Source: Paenibacillus segetis
GTDB taxonomy: Bacteria; Bacillota; Bacilli; Paenibacillales; Paenibacillaceae
Direction of reading: 5' to 3'
Length of the DNA: 64,000 bases
Assembly (NCBI RefSeq): GCF_014639155.1
Contig: NZ_BMFT01000006.1
Location: forward strand, 1 to 64,000
Shown: in pieces, positions 25,801-35,341 of the stretch
Layout: each line of letters begins with the position of its first letter
Position numbering within the stretch: the first letter of the stretch is position 1
Position numbers and translations under genes: made by a program
Notes under the pieces: generated by a model
What the model was told of the DNA's origin: nothing
Seen by the model: only the letters and a program-made list of their open reading frames with translations
Database searches by the model: none

Positions 25801-26025
25801 ATGAGCTCGAACAATCCCGAAGATGAACAAGAGCAATATGTAAACAAGCAGATTCGTGAGGCCAAGGAAGGGGAGCTGCCCAAGCATAAGGATATTTCAG
25901 TAGCCGAAAATGGTTCTATGATTAATGATATCGACGATTTAATTCAGCTCAGTGAAGATATGGAGGAAATGACCACTGAAACTCAAGACAAAGATCACGG
26001 TCTTGTCTCTGATCCTGAGCAATAA
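25801..26025 (+). CDS. Small acidic hypothetical protein
   Basis: A 74-residue, highly charged protein with no hydrophobic segment and little predicted structure (many Glu, Asp, Gln). It is in the same transcript as the DUF5665 gene, 15 bases downstream, with AAAGGAG ahead of the ATG and a strong terminator behind it. I do not recognise a family. Confidence 0.65.
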   Translation: MSSNNPEDEQEQYVNKQIREAKEGELPKHKDISVAENGSMINDIDDLIQLSEDMEEMTTETQDKDHGLVSDPEQ

Positions 26026-26036
26026 TGAAAAACCAA

Positions 26037-26080
26037 AACAACCTGAGAGTATGGATACACTCTCAGGTTGTTATTTTTTT
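26037..26080 (+). terminator. Terminator of the DUF5665 operon
   Basis: AACAACCTGAGAGT pairs with ACTCTCAGGTTGTT (14 bp). It is followed by A and seven T residues on the plus strand and may also stop the convergent sigB transcript. Confidence 0.85.
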
Positions 26081-26120
26081 ATATGATAAACCGCCAAGTA
26101 ACCCTTACCTCGATTCGTAC

Positions 26121-26894
26121 TCAATATGAATTCAAATTAGTCATAATCAGTTTAAGCTTCTCTGTTGCCCTCTTCTGGATACGAGACACACTCATTTGGG
26201 ACACACCCAATTTCTGGGCGATGGATCGTTGGGACTCACCGTCCTGAAAAGCAAGCAGCATAACCTCTTGTTCCTGTTCCTTCAGTTGGTTCAGCGCTTG
26301 TTGTAGGTCCATCCTCTTCTCAACTGCATCGTAATCGTTAGCTTCCGAACTAATTAGTTCACCTAACGTTGCTGCGCTTTCGTCCTGAGACAGTGGAGAA
26401 TCAAGTGACACATAATGATAACATTCTCGGCCAGCAAGCACTTCAACCGTTTCCTCCACGGAAAGATCCAAATACTCCGCGATTTCTTTTACGTCGGGCG
26501 AACGTTCCAATTTGATTGTTAACTCATCTATCGCATGCTGTACGAGAGCTCCCTTTTCTTTGATTCTCCTAGGCACTTGAATATACCAGGACTTGTCCCG
26601 CAGAAAGTTCTTCATGTGCCCAATCATGCTCTTCATAGCATATGGTTCGAACGGAATACCAAGTTCCATATTGTACTGCTTAAGCAGCCGAATCAGCGCC
26701 ATTTGTCCTACCTGATACAGGTCCTCATAAAGATCGGGACGATTGCGTGATATTTTACTTGCCGCCATTTTGACCATAGATTCATATTTTTTAATCAATA
26801 CCGTGGCAATTTCATTGTCCTCAGTTCGTTGATATTCCCTAATTAGTCGCGTCGACTTCTCCAAAGATTCGGGGGTAGTTGTCCTATCACTCAT
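26121..26894 (-). CDS. sigB: RNA polymerase sigma factor SigB
   Basis: A 257-residue sigma of the SigB/SigF/SigG family. Region 2 contains DLYQVGQMALIRLLKQYNMELG and PYAMKSMIGHMKNFLRD; region 3 runs about 100-165; region 4 is LKEQEQEVMLLAFQDGESQRSIAQKLGVSQMSVSRIQKRA. Of the three subfamilies SigB is chosen because rsbW and rsbV lie directly upstream. The next genes are stress-signalling components rather than spoIIAA/AB. Its ATG overlaps the rsbW stop (ATGA), as in Bacillus, keeping sigma and antagonist in step. It directs the general stress regulon. Confidence 0.9.
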   Translation of the reverse strand: MSDRTTTPESLEKSTRLIREYQRTEDNEIATVLIKKYESMVKMAASKISRNRPDLYEDLYQVGQMALIRLLKQYNMELGIPFEPYAMKSMIGHMKNFLRDKSWYIQVPRRIKEKGALVQHAIDELTIKLERSPDVKEIAEYLDLSVEETVEVLAGRECYHYVSLDSPLSQDESAATLGELISSEANDYDAVEKRMDLQQALNQLKEQEQEVMLLAFQDGESQRSIAQKLGVSQMSVSRIQKRATEKLKLIMTNLNSY

Positions 26895-27343
26895 ACGGCT
26901 TCCTCGCTCTTCATCAACCGCCTAGTCATAATCACCTTGGTCCCTTGACCAACATTTTGGACAACACTTACATCATCCATAAGTGCCTGCATGAGATAGA
27001 AACCAAGCCCACCAATTTGGACTTCATCTAGTTCTTTATCATGCAATGTTGCATCTTCACCTACCTTACCCCATGAATCGAAACTCTCACCGTTATCGCC
27101 AACTGTAATTGACAATACTTCATTTGTAATTTCAAAGGTGACTTCCATAATCCCTTGTTCTTGCTTATAGGCATAAAGAACTGAATTGTTACAAGCCTCG
27201 GATACCGCAACTTTCATATCTTCAATTTCTTCATAGGAAAATCCCATTTTGGATGCTACACCATATAAATTTAATCTAACAATATCAACGTACTCAGCCG
27301 TAGCTGGTAGGCTTAACACCACTCTTTGAACTTCGTCTTTCAT
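26891..27343 (-). CDS. rsbW: Anti-sigma-B factor and serine kinase RsbW
   Basis: A 150-residue GHKL kinase. The N-box (EACNNSVLYAYK), the GDNGESFD G1 box and the GGLGFYLMQALMDDV G2 box are intact. RsbW binds SigB and also phosphorylates RsbV, so it switches partners according to ATP level and RsbV state. It follows rsbV by 28 bases and overlaps sigB by 4. Confidence 0.92.
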   Translation of the reverse strand: MKDEVQRVVLSLPATAEYVDIVRLNLYGVASKMGFSYEEIEDMKVAVSEACNNSVLYAYKQEQGIMEVTFEITNEVLSITVGDNGESFDSWGKVGEDATLHDKELDEVQIGGLGFYLMQALMDDVSVVQNVGQGTKVIMTRRLMKSEEAV

Positions 27344-27371
27344 ACTTTCTCGATCCTTCCTATTGAAAATT

Positions 27372-27698
27372 CTATTGTACTGTAAAAAACTTAGAGATCC
27401 CCGTCATATCAAACAACTTCTGAATCTGATCTGGCACTTCCTCAACAAGAAAACTAGCCTTCATTCCATGTCTAGCCTTTAAGATGGATAACAAAATTCC
27501 AATTCCCGTACTATCAATGTAATTTAGATCTTTCAGGTTCATGGCCAAATTTACTTTCTCATCCCCAACGAGTGGCTCCATCAATTCACGAAAATCTGGA
27601 GCTACAGAGAGATCAAACTCCCCGTTCAAGTACACGGTGCACGTTCCATTCTTCAACTGCGGCGTTGCAGTAAACTTAACATTTTTATTTGTATTCAT
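27372..27698 (-). CDS. rsbV: Anti-anti-sigma factor RsbV
   Basis: A 108-residue STAS-domain protein. The phosphorylation site is Ser63 within LNYIDSTGIGILLSIL, matching RsbV Ser56. When dephosphorylated it pulls RsbW off SigB. The ATG at 27698 has AGGAGAG 8-9 bases ahead; the longer frame would run into the promoter. A SigB-like promoter lies just upstream (27734-27759), so rsbV-rsbW-sigB is probably autoregulated. Confidence 0.92.
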   Translation of the reverse strand: MNTNKNVKFTATPQLKNGTCTVYLNGEFDLSVAPDFRELMEPLVGDEKVNLAMNLKDLNYIDSTGIGILLSILKARHGMKASFLVEEVPDQIQKLFDMTGISKFFTVQ

Positions 27699-27733
27699 AG
27701 ACACTCTCTCCTGAAATATGTTTTCTTTATATA

Positions 27734-27759
27734 TAACCCTGAAGTAATAGCTCTGAAAC
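27734..27759 (-). promoter_or_regulatory. SigB autoregulatory promoter of rsbVW-sigB
   Basis: On the minus strand GTTTCA (27754-27759), a 14-bp spacer and GGGTTA (27734-27739). This fits the SigB consensus GTTTAA-12/15-GGGTAT. It lies 36 bases ahead of the rsbV start and just upstream of the hybrid kinase stop. Confidence 0.65.
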
Positions 27760-27767
27760 AAATCAAA

Positions 27768-29414
27768 TTAAGAAATACTTATCTTAGGTGAAGCAGCGTT
27801 ATTTTTTCCCAAAATATTCTTAAGGGAGCTCAGTTGGATGGGCTTGCTTATGTAGTCATCCATACCAGCAAGCAGACACTTGCTCTTGATTCCATCCATT
27901 ACGTTAGCTGTCATAGCAATAATTTTTGCTTTTTCCTTTCCATCTTCGCCGGTTCTAATTTGCTGGGTTGCTTCCAATCCATCCATGACTGGCATTTGTA
28001 AATCCATAAAGATAAAATCATACCCATTACCCTGTAATGCCTTTTCAACGGCCTGTTTACCATCCTCCGCCACATCACAGTGATATCCAAGCTTACGAAG
28101 CATACTTACCATAAGTCTCTGATTAACGGGATGGTCATCTACCACCAGCATCCGTTCTTTATCCATGGATAAATCCATGGGCGATATACGTCTAGAAGCA
28201 AAAACTGTATCTCCAACCTCTTCATACTGGTGTACAGTAATCGAAAAGGCAAAAGTGGCCCCCTGTTCCTCCATAGGTTCCACTCTAATCGTCCCCCCCA
28301 TCATGTTCACCAGTGTACGGCATATCGCAAGTCCCAGGCCTGTTCCTCCATATTTCCGTGTCATAGATGAATCCAATTGTGAGAATGGTTGGAACAATCG
28401 ATCGATCTTGTTACGGGCGATACCAATCCCTGTATCTTTGACCGTAAATTCCAATATATATTTATCCTCACTATCTGTTTGAGAAGTGACTACTAAATAA
28501 ACACCACCATGATCGGTAAATTTAACCGAGTTTGAGATCAGATTAATCAATACCTGCCGTAGTCGGCCCATATCTCCATACAGTATAGTAGGAATATTCT
28601 CATCAATAAAATACATCATTTCTAACCCTTTGCGACTAGCATCTATAGAGAACAATTGGAAAACTTCTTGAACGCCCGTCCTTAATTCAAATGGACTCTC
28701 TTCCAATTCCAACTTGCCAGATTCCATCTTGGTGAAATCAAGGATATCGTTAATGACCGTAACCAAAGTATCCGCACTGTTACGGATAATCTCTGCGTAC
28801 TCTTTCTGCTCCCCTTGAAGTTCTGTCTCCAGCAATAGATCTATCATCCCGATAACTCCATTCATCGGTGTACGGATTTCATGACTCATCATTGCAAGGA
28901 ATTCTGTTTTGGCCTTTGCGGCAATCTCAGCATTCTCTTTGGCTTGAAACAGCTCTTTGTTAATGCGCTCAAGCTCAAGCGTTTTTTGATGAAGCAGCTC
29001 ACTTTGCATTTTATGTCGTTGATTTGTAATGTACATATCGACAAAACCTTCGATCTTGGACTTCAAGATTTGGGGGATAAATGGTTTCACCATATAATCA
29101 ATCCCCCCGGCCGAATATCCAGCAAACAAGTGCTCGACTTCTTTACTATTGGCCGAAATGAAGATAATCGGAATATCTCTGGTTCTATCGCGTGCCTTAA
29201 TTAGCTTAGCCGTTTCAATACCGTCTATTCCCGGCATTTGCACATCAAGGACGATCACGGCGAAATCCTTCTTCAATAGTTGTCGTAAAGCCTCTTCACC
29301 TGAAGTGGCTTTGACCAGATCATATTGCTGGCTCTCTAACACCGCTTCCAAGGCCATAAGGTTCTCGGGACGGTCATCTACCAGCAAGATGGAGATCGGT
29401 TCTTCAACCTTCAT
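27768..29414 (-). CDS. Hybrid histidine kinase with receivers at both ends
   Basis: A 548-residue soluble protein. An N-terminal receiver (about 8-125, Asp in [13 protein letters not shown]) leads into a coiled-coil linker. HisKA ([15 protein letters not shown]) and HATPase ([24 protein letters not shown]) domains follow. A C-terminal receiver (about 418-535, Asp in [11 protein letters not shown]) ends the protein. There is no sensor or membrane domain, so it probably works inside a phosphorelay, receiving phosphate from another kinase. It sits directly upstream of the rsbV promoter, 18 bases after the CheR gene. In B. cereus a hybrid kinase in this place (RsbK) feeds a receiver-PP2C phosphatase. 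Confidence 0.85.
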   Translation of the reverse strand: MKVEEPISILLVDDRPENLMALEAVLESQQYDLVKATSGEEALRQLLKKDFAVIVLDVQMPGIDGIETAKLIKARDRTRDIPIIFISANSKEVEHLFAGYSAGGIDYMVKPFIPQILKSKIEGFVDMYITNQRHKMQSELLHQKTLELERINKELFQAKENAEIAAKAKTEFLAMMSHEIRTPMNGVIGMIDLLLETELQGEQKEYAEIIRNSADTLVTVINDILDFTKMESGKLELEESPFELRTGVQEVFQLFSIDASRKGLEMMYFIDENIPTILYGDMGRLRQVLINLISNSVKFTDHGGVYLVVTSQTDSEDKYILEFTVKDTGIGIARNKIDRLFQPFSQLDSSMTRKYGGTGLGLAICRTLVNMMGGTIRVEPMEEQGATFAFSITVHQYEEVGDTVFASRRISPMDLSMDKERMLVVDDHPVNQRLMVSMLRKLGYHCDVAEDGKQAVEKALQGNGYDFIFMDLQMPVMDGLEATQQIRTGEDGKEKAKIIAMTANVMDGIKSKCLLAGMDDYISKPIQLSSLKNILGKNNAASPKISIS

Positions 29415-29432
29415 GGAAACCTCCTACTTTGA

Positions 29433-30305
29433 TTACTTGATTTTTCGATATATTTTTTCGCGTTGATCCAAAGCTTCGTAACATTCGCCATAACCCGTAA
29501 ATTGTGTAGATTCCTTAGAACCCAATACAAGTACTCCAAAATGACTCAAGCTATCATACAGTAGGCTATGAACCCGTTTACGTAAGGTCTCATCAAAATA
29601 AATCATTACATTTCGACAAAAAATAACATTAAATTCATTAAAGGAACGATCCGTAGCCAAATTATGCTCTGCAAAAATGATGTTTTTACGAAGGAAGGGT
29701 TGAAAAATGACTGAATTATACTTCGCAGTATAATACTCAGACAAAGAGCTAGTCCCTCCTGCTTTAATATAATTTTCACTGTATAATTTCATTTTTTGGA
29801 TTCCTACAATGCCCTCTTTGGCCATCGCTAACGATCGGTCATTCATATCAGTAGCATAAATTCGGGATCTGTCATACAATCCTTCTTCATGCAGTAATAT
29901 AGCCATCGAGTATACCTCTTCGCCAGTCGAACAACCTGCATGCCAAATCCGAATATAGGGATAAGTTCGAAGTATAGGAATGATCTTCTCACGAAAAGTT
30001 CTGAATAACTCAGGATCCCGGAACATCTCGGTAACTGGAATCGACAAATTGTATACGAAACGATCGAAGCTCGCACGGTCATGCAGTACCTGCGCCTGAA
30101 GCTCAGAGATGCTATTCAAATGCTCGGCGTAGATATGATGCCATATCCGTCGCCGAAGAGACGGTAGCGCATAATTTCGAAAGTCATATCCATACATGCG
30201 ATGAATCCCCTCAAGCAAGAGTTCCATCTCAATCATCTCAAGCTCGCCTTGATTCTCATCAAATACATTATTCTCTTCTAGGTTGGTGAAGTCGTTAGAT
30301 GTCAT
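29433..30305 (-). CDS. CheR-family protein-glutamate methyltransferase (RsbM-like)
   Basis: A 290-residue CheR protein. The N-terminal helical domain (about 25-90) precedes the SAM site RIWHAGCSTGEEVYSMAILL, the ATDMNDRSLAMA motif and the FNVIFCRNVMIYFDE motif of CheR. No chemotaxis receptor gene is near. In the B. cereus group a CheR-like protein (RsbM) in the sigB locus methylates the sensor kinase RsbK and damps SigB activity. The same place and neighbours here suggest the same job. The frame is intact and ends close to the next kinase gene. Confidence 0.82.
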   Translation of the reverse strand: MTSNDFTNLEENNVFDENQGELEMIEMELLLEGIHRMYGYDFRNYALPSLRRRIWHHIYAEHLNSISELQAQVLHDRASFDRFVYNLSIPVTEMFRDPELFRTFREKIIPILRTYPYIRIWHAGCSTGEEVYSMAILLHEEGLYDRSRIYATDMNDRSLAMAKEGIVGIQKMKLYSENYIKAGGTSSLSEYYTAKYNSVIFQPFLRKNIIFAEHNLATDRSFNEFNVIFCRNVMIYFDETLRKRVHSLLYDSLSHFGVLVLGSKESTQFTGYGECYEALDQREKIYRKIK

Positions 30306-30356
30306 TGATTCAACTCCATTAATTCATAGTTAATACTCATTACCCTTTCGTGTAGC

Positions 30357-33300
30357 TTACGAATACAACCATACACGCATAAGGGACAGCAATTGATCAC
30401 TCTGAATTGGTTTCTTCACGTAATCAGAGGCCCCAGCTTCAATACACTTCGACCGATCCTCCTTCATCGCCTTAGCGGTCAGAGCGATAATCGGAAGTTT
30501 ACGGAACTCCGGCATTTGCCGAATACGAGTCATCGCTTCATATCCGTCCATTTCCGGCATCATCATATCCATCAGAATCAGATCAATATCTCCCTGTTCC
30601 TGCAATACCTCGATCGCTTCCCGTCCGTTCTCGGCAAAGATCACATTCATCCGGTATGCCTCCAACACACTAGAAAGGGCAAACACATTACGTACATCAT
30701 CATCAACCAAAAGTATTTTCTTACCTTCGAATAACTCTTCCTTGTTATGAAGCTTTTGCAGAATACGACGCTTCTCCACTGGAAGATTTCCCTCTACGCG
30801 GTGCAGGAATAGTGTTGTTTCATCCAGCAATCTCTCTGGTGATTTCACGTCTTTGATAATGATCGACTCAGCATACTTCCGCAGCGTCGTCTCTTCCTTA
30901 TAGTCCAAATCTTTGCCTGTATAAATAATGATCGGTAGGTCGTTTAAGTTTTCATCATCACGAATCTGATCCAACAGTTCAAATCCTGTCATGTCCTTAA
31001 GCATTAAATCAAGCACCATACAATCGTAATGCTTCTGACGTAATTGTTGTAATGCTTCGCCACCGGTAGGTACTGCTGTAATGACCACATCATCATGGCC
31101 GATAAGCTCAATGATAGAGTTACGTTGAATCTCGTCATCTTCTACCACCAGCAACTGCTTCAGACCCTTCTCCGTATAAGTTTCAATATAAGAGAAAGCC
31201 CCCTCTAATTGTTCTCGAGAAGAAGGTTTGCGTAAGAACGCAATGGCCCCCATCCTAAGTCCCTGTTTAGCATCATCAACTACTGAAATAACATGTACCG
31301 GTATATGGCGAGTTTCGGCATGACTCTTCAGCTCACTAAGAATCGACCATCCATCCATGACTGGCAATTGAATATCAAGAATAATAGCATCCGGCAAATA
31401 CTGCCTAGCTAGCTGAAGTCCCTTGTCGCCCTGGATCGCAACTAATGTTTTGTATTCATGCTGGCGCGACATATCTACTAAAATCCTAACGAAATGAATA
31501 TCGTCTTCGATGATAAGCATGACTTTGTCCCCTAAGACAATATTGTCACGATCATCCTCAATCAGACTTGTTACTGACACATTCTCATTAACTTGTAGTG
31601 AAACCTCTTGATCAAATGACCCGGAATGCAATGCACGGGTTGGAGCAACCTGTTCATCTGCAATAAATAGTGATGCATTGGCCTCCTTCGGAAGGTACAG
31701 TGTGAAGTCACTTCCTTCACCTTCGATAGATTGCAGCGCAATACCACCACCGAGCAGCATCGAAAGCTCCCTACTAATTGACAGTCCAAGTCCTGTGCCA
31801 CCGTACTTACGGCTGGTTGTACCATCGACCTGTTGAAATGCTTCAAATACCAAATCTGCCTTGCCCTGTGGTATACCAATTCCTGTATCTTTCACACTCA
31901 GTGCCAAAAACTCTTGGGATCGATCCAAATAAATCGGTACTTCCGCAGGCACTGCTTCTCTTATACTGAAAGTGACCTCTCCTTCAGTTGTGAACTTAAA
32001 TGCATTCGACAGTAAATTTCGAAGTATCTGTTTCACTCGATACCCGTCTGTCACAATTTCAAGTGGTACGGTTTCCTCTATCTCCATACGCAGACCGATA
32101 TGTTTGCTCTCTGCTAAGGGACTAAAGTTCTGATCAACAAATTCGCTCAGGTCCTTCACACTGACGGTTTCACGATTGATCTCCATCTTCCCAGCGTCTA
32201 CCTTCGATAAATCCAAAATTTCATCGATCATTCTAAGCAAATCGCCACCCGACATATGAATCGTATGCGCATATTCGACTTGTTTCGCTGTCAGATTATC
32301 CTCTTTGTTCTCCGATAGCAATTGCGACAGAATGAGTAGACTGTTTAAAGGGGTGCGAAGCTCATGAGACATATTCGCTAAGAATTGAGACTTATATTTA
32401 CTTGTAACAGCGAGTTGGGCTGCATGCCGCTCCAATTCTCCTTTGGTCTTCTCAATTTCCTTGTTCTTCTCTTCTACAGCTAGCACCTGTTCTTCCATTG
32501 CACGAGTTCTAGCAATTAACTCCGTATTGAAATGCTCTAATTCCTCCTGCTGACGTTGCAGTAAATCTTCGGAATTGCGGAGCGCTGCGGTCTGTTTCTC
32601 CAAATTTTCATTCGAACGCCTGAGATCATCTTGTTGGCTTTGAAGTTCTTCAGACTGAACTTGAAGTTCCTCAGTCAACGTTTGCGACTCACGGAGCAAT
32701 TCTTCCACGCGTAGACGTCCATATATGGTATTAAGTATAATGCCGAGGTTACTGGTTAAGTCCTCCATCAACTCTTCCTCAAGCGGTGTGAATTGATCAA
32801 AATTAGCAAGTTCAATAACACCAAGCAATTCGTCCTCAAATACAACAGGTTGAATAAGGATATGCGCAGGTTTTGATTCTCCGAGGCCAGAACGGATGGA
32901 CAAGTAATTGTCAGGTACTTCTTTAAGGGAAAGCGGCTTCCTGTCCAGAGCTACTTGTCCAATCAAGCCCTCTCCTATTTTAAATACATCTCGATGTTTC
33001 ATATCCCCATCTTTTGCATAAGATCCAACGAGATCTAAGTACTGTGGATTCTTCTCATCCCTACGGATATAGATCGCCCCAAAGCGCCCACCAAGAATTG
33101 GAGTAAATTCATTAATGAATAATTGCGTTACTTGTTCTAGTGAGTTAATTCCGTGGAACAATTCCGTAATCCGAGCCATGTTTGCATTAAGCCAAGTTCG
33201 ATCTTTTTGCTGCTGTATAAAATTCGCCTCGAGCTCCCGCTTTTCCTGAAGATCCTCCGACATTTCTTGAAAGACGCGAGCAACATCACCTATTTCATCT

Positions 33301-34016
33301 GTTGATGGGACTGAAATGGCCCTAATTTCATCAAATTCACTCTTGCCGAAATGTCTCATCATCAGGTTGACTGTATTCAGTCCACGTCCGATGCTCGGAA
33401 TCACCCAAAGGACAACACCAAGCCCTAATAGAAGTCCAAGACCAATGATCACAATCATGACTTGAATGGATTCCTTGTAAGCTTGTTCAGCCCGATTAAT
33501 ATCGTCCTCAATCTGGATATCCTGGTATTGCTTCATCTCATTTAGAATATCAAGGAGATTATTCTGAACCTGTTGCCCTGTCGATATACGATAGGCGTTA
33601 GCATTCTTATAATCACCCGTGGATAAATAATTCAAAATCCGTTTCTGATAGCTCACAAAATCCTGATTAGCTTCATCAATTACAGTGACCATTTTATGTT
33701 CTTCCACTGTGACAGCATCATTTTGAATCTGGATGAAGAGATCTGCAGCCGACTTATTCTTCGTTTCTAACCGATCCTTTTGCCGTTCATAATAATCATC
33801 ATCTTGCATTTGCAATATATTAGTTAAAATACGAGCCGTATCATTAATCTCCCCACGCAAACTCGTTGAATTCTTTATCTTCATATAGCGGTTGTTATAT
33901 AAGGTATCTAATTGATCATTCATATACGTTAACCTATCGTATGCGGTGAAGGTCATGACCAAGAGGATGACCATAAGGGAACTAAATCCAATGACTAGCT
34001 TATTCTTGATTTTCAT
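30357..34016 (-). CDS. Large multi-receiver hybrid sensor kinase (RsbK-like)
   Basis: A 1219-residue sensor. A first membrane helix (about 7-27) and an extracellular helical sensor of CHASE3/four-helix type (about 28-183) lead to a second helix (about 184-207). HAMP (about 208-262), GAF (about 280-435) and a long coiled coil (about 440-545) follow. HisKA (His in LANMSHELRTPLNS) and HATPase (NLLSNAFKFTT, DTGIGI, GGTGLGL) come next. Three receivers end the protein, with Asp in ILDIQLPVMDG, VLDLMLKDMTG and LMDMMMPEMDG. It overlaps the upstream PP2C gene by 4 bases. This is the likely stress sensor that sets SigB activity; the ligand is unknown. Confidence 0.85.
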   Translation of the reverse strand: MKIKNKLVIGFSSLMVILLVMTFTAYDRLTYMNDQLDTLYNNRYMKIKNSTSLRGEINDTARILTNILQMQDDDYYERQKDRLETKNKSAADLFIQIQNDAVTVEEHKMVTVIDEANQDFVSYQKRILNYLSTGDYKNANAYRISTGQQVQNNLLDILNEMKQYQDIQIEDDINRAEQAYKESIQVMIVIIGLGLLLGLGVVLWVIPSIGRGLNTVNLMMRHFGKSEFDEIRAISVPSTDEIGDVARVFQEMSEDLQEKRELEANFIQQQKDRTWLNANMARITELFHGINSLEQVTQLFINEFTPILGGRFGAIYIRRDEKNPQYLDLVGSYAKDGDMKHRDVFKIGEGLIGQVALDRKPLSLKEVPDNYLSIRSGLGESKPAHILIQPVVFEDELLGVIELANFDQFTPLEEELMEDLTSNLGIILNTIYGRLRVEELLRESQTLTEELQVQSEELQSQQDDLRRSNENLEKQTAALRNSEDLLQRQQEELEHFNTELIARTRAMEEQVLAVEEKNKEIEKTKGELERHAAQLAVTSKYKSQFLANMSHELRTPLNSLLILSQLLSENKEDNLTAKQVEYAHTIHMSGGDLLRMIDEILDLSKVDAGKMEINRETVSVKDLSEFVDQNFSPLAESKHIGLRMEIEETVPLEIVTDGYRVKQILRNLLSNAFKFTTEGEVTFSIREAVPAEVPIYLDRSQEFLALSVKDTGIGIPQGKADLVFEAFQQVDGTTSRKYGGTGLGLSISRELSMLLGGGIALQSIEGEGSDFTLYLPKEANASLFIADEQVAPTRALHSGSFDQEVSLQVNENVSVTSLIEDDRDNIVLGDKVMLIIEDDIHFVRILVDMSRQHEYKTLVAIQGDKGLQLARQYLPDAIILDIQLPVMDGWSILSELKSHAETRHIPVHVISVVDDAKQGLRMGAIAFLRKPSSREQLEGAFSYIETYTEKGLKQLLVVEDDEIQRNSIIELIGHDDVVITAVPTGGEALQQLRQKHYDCMVLDLMLKDMTGFELLDQIRDDENLNDLPIIIYTGKDLDYKEETTLRKYAESIIIKDVKSPERLLDETTLFLHRVEGNLPVEKRRILQKLHNKEELFEGKKILLVDDDVRNVFALSSVLEAYRMNVIFAENGREAIEVLQEQGDIDLILMDMMMPEMDGYEAMTRIRQMPEFRKLPIIALTAKAMKEDRSKCIEAGASDYVKKPIQSDQLLSLMRVWLYS

Positions 34017-35182
34017 ACTATATTTTCTCCTTTTTCAAGTGAAATCCACACCAGACATTTGTCATCCTCACGCTCCTGAGGAAGCCCCTCTTCAAAAAAC
34101 AGACTCTGCATTTTCTCTTTGTCCAGCGTATGATTACCTTGGAGGGTGTCTTCCAGAAGTTGAATTTGCTCCTCCTGACTACCCGGTAAAACCTCCAGCA
34201 ATCCATCTGTATATAACACGATATGCCCATTCCCTTCATAAGGAATCGTCACGGTATTCGCCTCAATTTTATCGAATAGTCCAACGGGAGGACATACCGT
34301 ATTCAGTTTCGTTACCGAGCCATCCTCGTGAAAAAATAACCCTGGTGGATGTCCTGCATTCACATAATCTATCTTGTTCAATCTTGTATCCACCACTAGA
34401 TAGATAGCCGTGAAGTAGTATTGAATCAATTGATCTTCAATACACAATTGATTGAAACGACGATTCAATTCCTGAATGACTTTCTCTGGTTCGACATATG
34501 TATTCACAGTTTCTTTCAGCATGGATGCAATAAACATACAGAAGAGAGATGAGGAAATACCGTGACCCATGATATCTAATAGAATGATTCCATATCGGCC
34601 TTCACCTAGTGAATACCATGAATACAGATCTCCTGCTAACTCGTAGGAAGGTTTGTATAGCGCATCAATTTGCACAAGAGGATCCGCTATAGGTGCACTT
34701 AATACGGCATTTTGAACCAAAGCAGCAAGCCTCAATTCACTTTGAATTCGTTGATCTCGCTCCTTATGCCAATCCTTCTCCCTCTTTAACCTTAGTGCAA
34801 GACGTATTCTAGCCATAAGCTCAACCTTATTGATCGGTTTTGTCACATAGTCGACTGCACCAGCATCTAGTGCTTCTGCCAGCTTCTTAGAATCACCTAC
34901 AGCTGTAACCATAATGATCGGAATATCCTTCAAACTATCATATTGTTGAATAAGACGACATGCTTCAATGCCATCCATTTCAGGCATCATCATGTCAAGC
35001 AGAATAAGGTCAATATCAGAAGACTTCGGGGCCTCATCTTGTCCAGGGTTTGGCACTCCAAGCCGCTCAAACATTTCTTTTGCAGAAGATGCAGAGAGCA
35101 TGTTTTTATGCTTCTCTTTTTTTAATATTTCCCTAATGATTAAAGTATTGGTGTAATTATCATCAACAATTAGAATTTTCAT
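34013..35182 (-). CDS. Receiver-PP2C phosphatase (RsbY-like)
   Basis: A 389-residue protein. An N-terminal receiver (about 1-130, Asp in ILLDMMMPEMDG) joins a SpoIIE-type PP2C domain (about 170-385). The PP2C metal motifs are GDLYSW, LLDIMGHGISS, NAGHPPG and LYTDGLLEV. Phosphorylation of the receiver by a hybrid kinase would turn on the phosphatase, which removes phosphate from RsbV and frees SigB. This is the RsbY arrangement of B. cereus, not the RsbU arrangement of B. subtilis. It is the first gene of the signalling operon and has a SigA-type promoter. Confidence 0.88.
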   Translation of the reverse strand: MKILIVDDNYTNTLIIREILKKEKHKNMLSASSAKEMFERLGVPNPGQDEAPKSSDIDLILLDMMMPEMDGIEACRLIQQYDSLKDIPIIMVTAVGDSKKLAEALDAGAVDYVTKPINKVELMARIRLALRLKREKDWHKERDQRIQSELRLAALVQNAVLSAPIADPLVQIDALYKPSYELAGDLYSWYSLGEGRYGIILLDIMGHGISSSLFCMFIASMLKETVNTYVEPEKVIQELNRRFNQLCIEDQLIQYYFTAIYLVVDTRLNKIDYVNAGHPPGLFFHEDGSVTKLNTVCPPVGLFDKIEANTVTIPYEGNGHIVLYTDGLLEVLPGSQEEQIQLLEDTLQGNHTLDKEKMQSLFFEEGLPQEREDDKCLVWISLEKGENIV

Positions 35183-35229
35183 AACATTTCTCCTAGTTTT
35201 TTAAAAATTTGCTAGTTTATCATTTCATC

Positions 35230-35258
35230 ATAACATATGGAATTGTGTACTATTTCAA
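35230..35258 (-). promoter_or_regulatory. Probable SigA promoter of the stress-signalling operon
   Basis: On the minus strand TTGAAA (35253-35258), a 17-bp spacer and TGTTAT (35230-35235), 48 bases ahead of the receiver-PP2C gene. Confidence 0.5.
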
Positions 35259-35266
35259 AAACATAG

Positions 35267-35300
35267 ATAAGGAATGGGAGAAATTACTCCCATTCCTTAT
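35267..35300. terminator. Terminator after the YflT-like gene
   Basis: ATAAGGAATGGGAG and its complement form a perfect 14-bp stem with a 6-base loop. On the minus strand it is followed by CTATGTTTTTG. Confidence 0.75.
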
Positions 35301-35341
35301 TTATGTTTTTGAATGTATGAGTCAGTTCTATAACCACGACA

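Noticed and set aside
33946-34407. A 153-codon plus-strand frame opposite the kinase/PP2C junction
   Set aside because: It is antisense to two genes with full domain support, and it lacks a plausible start site.
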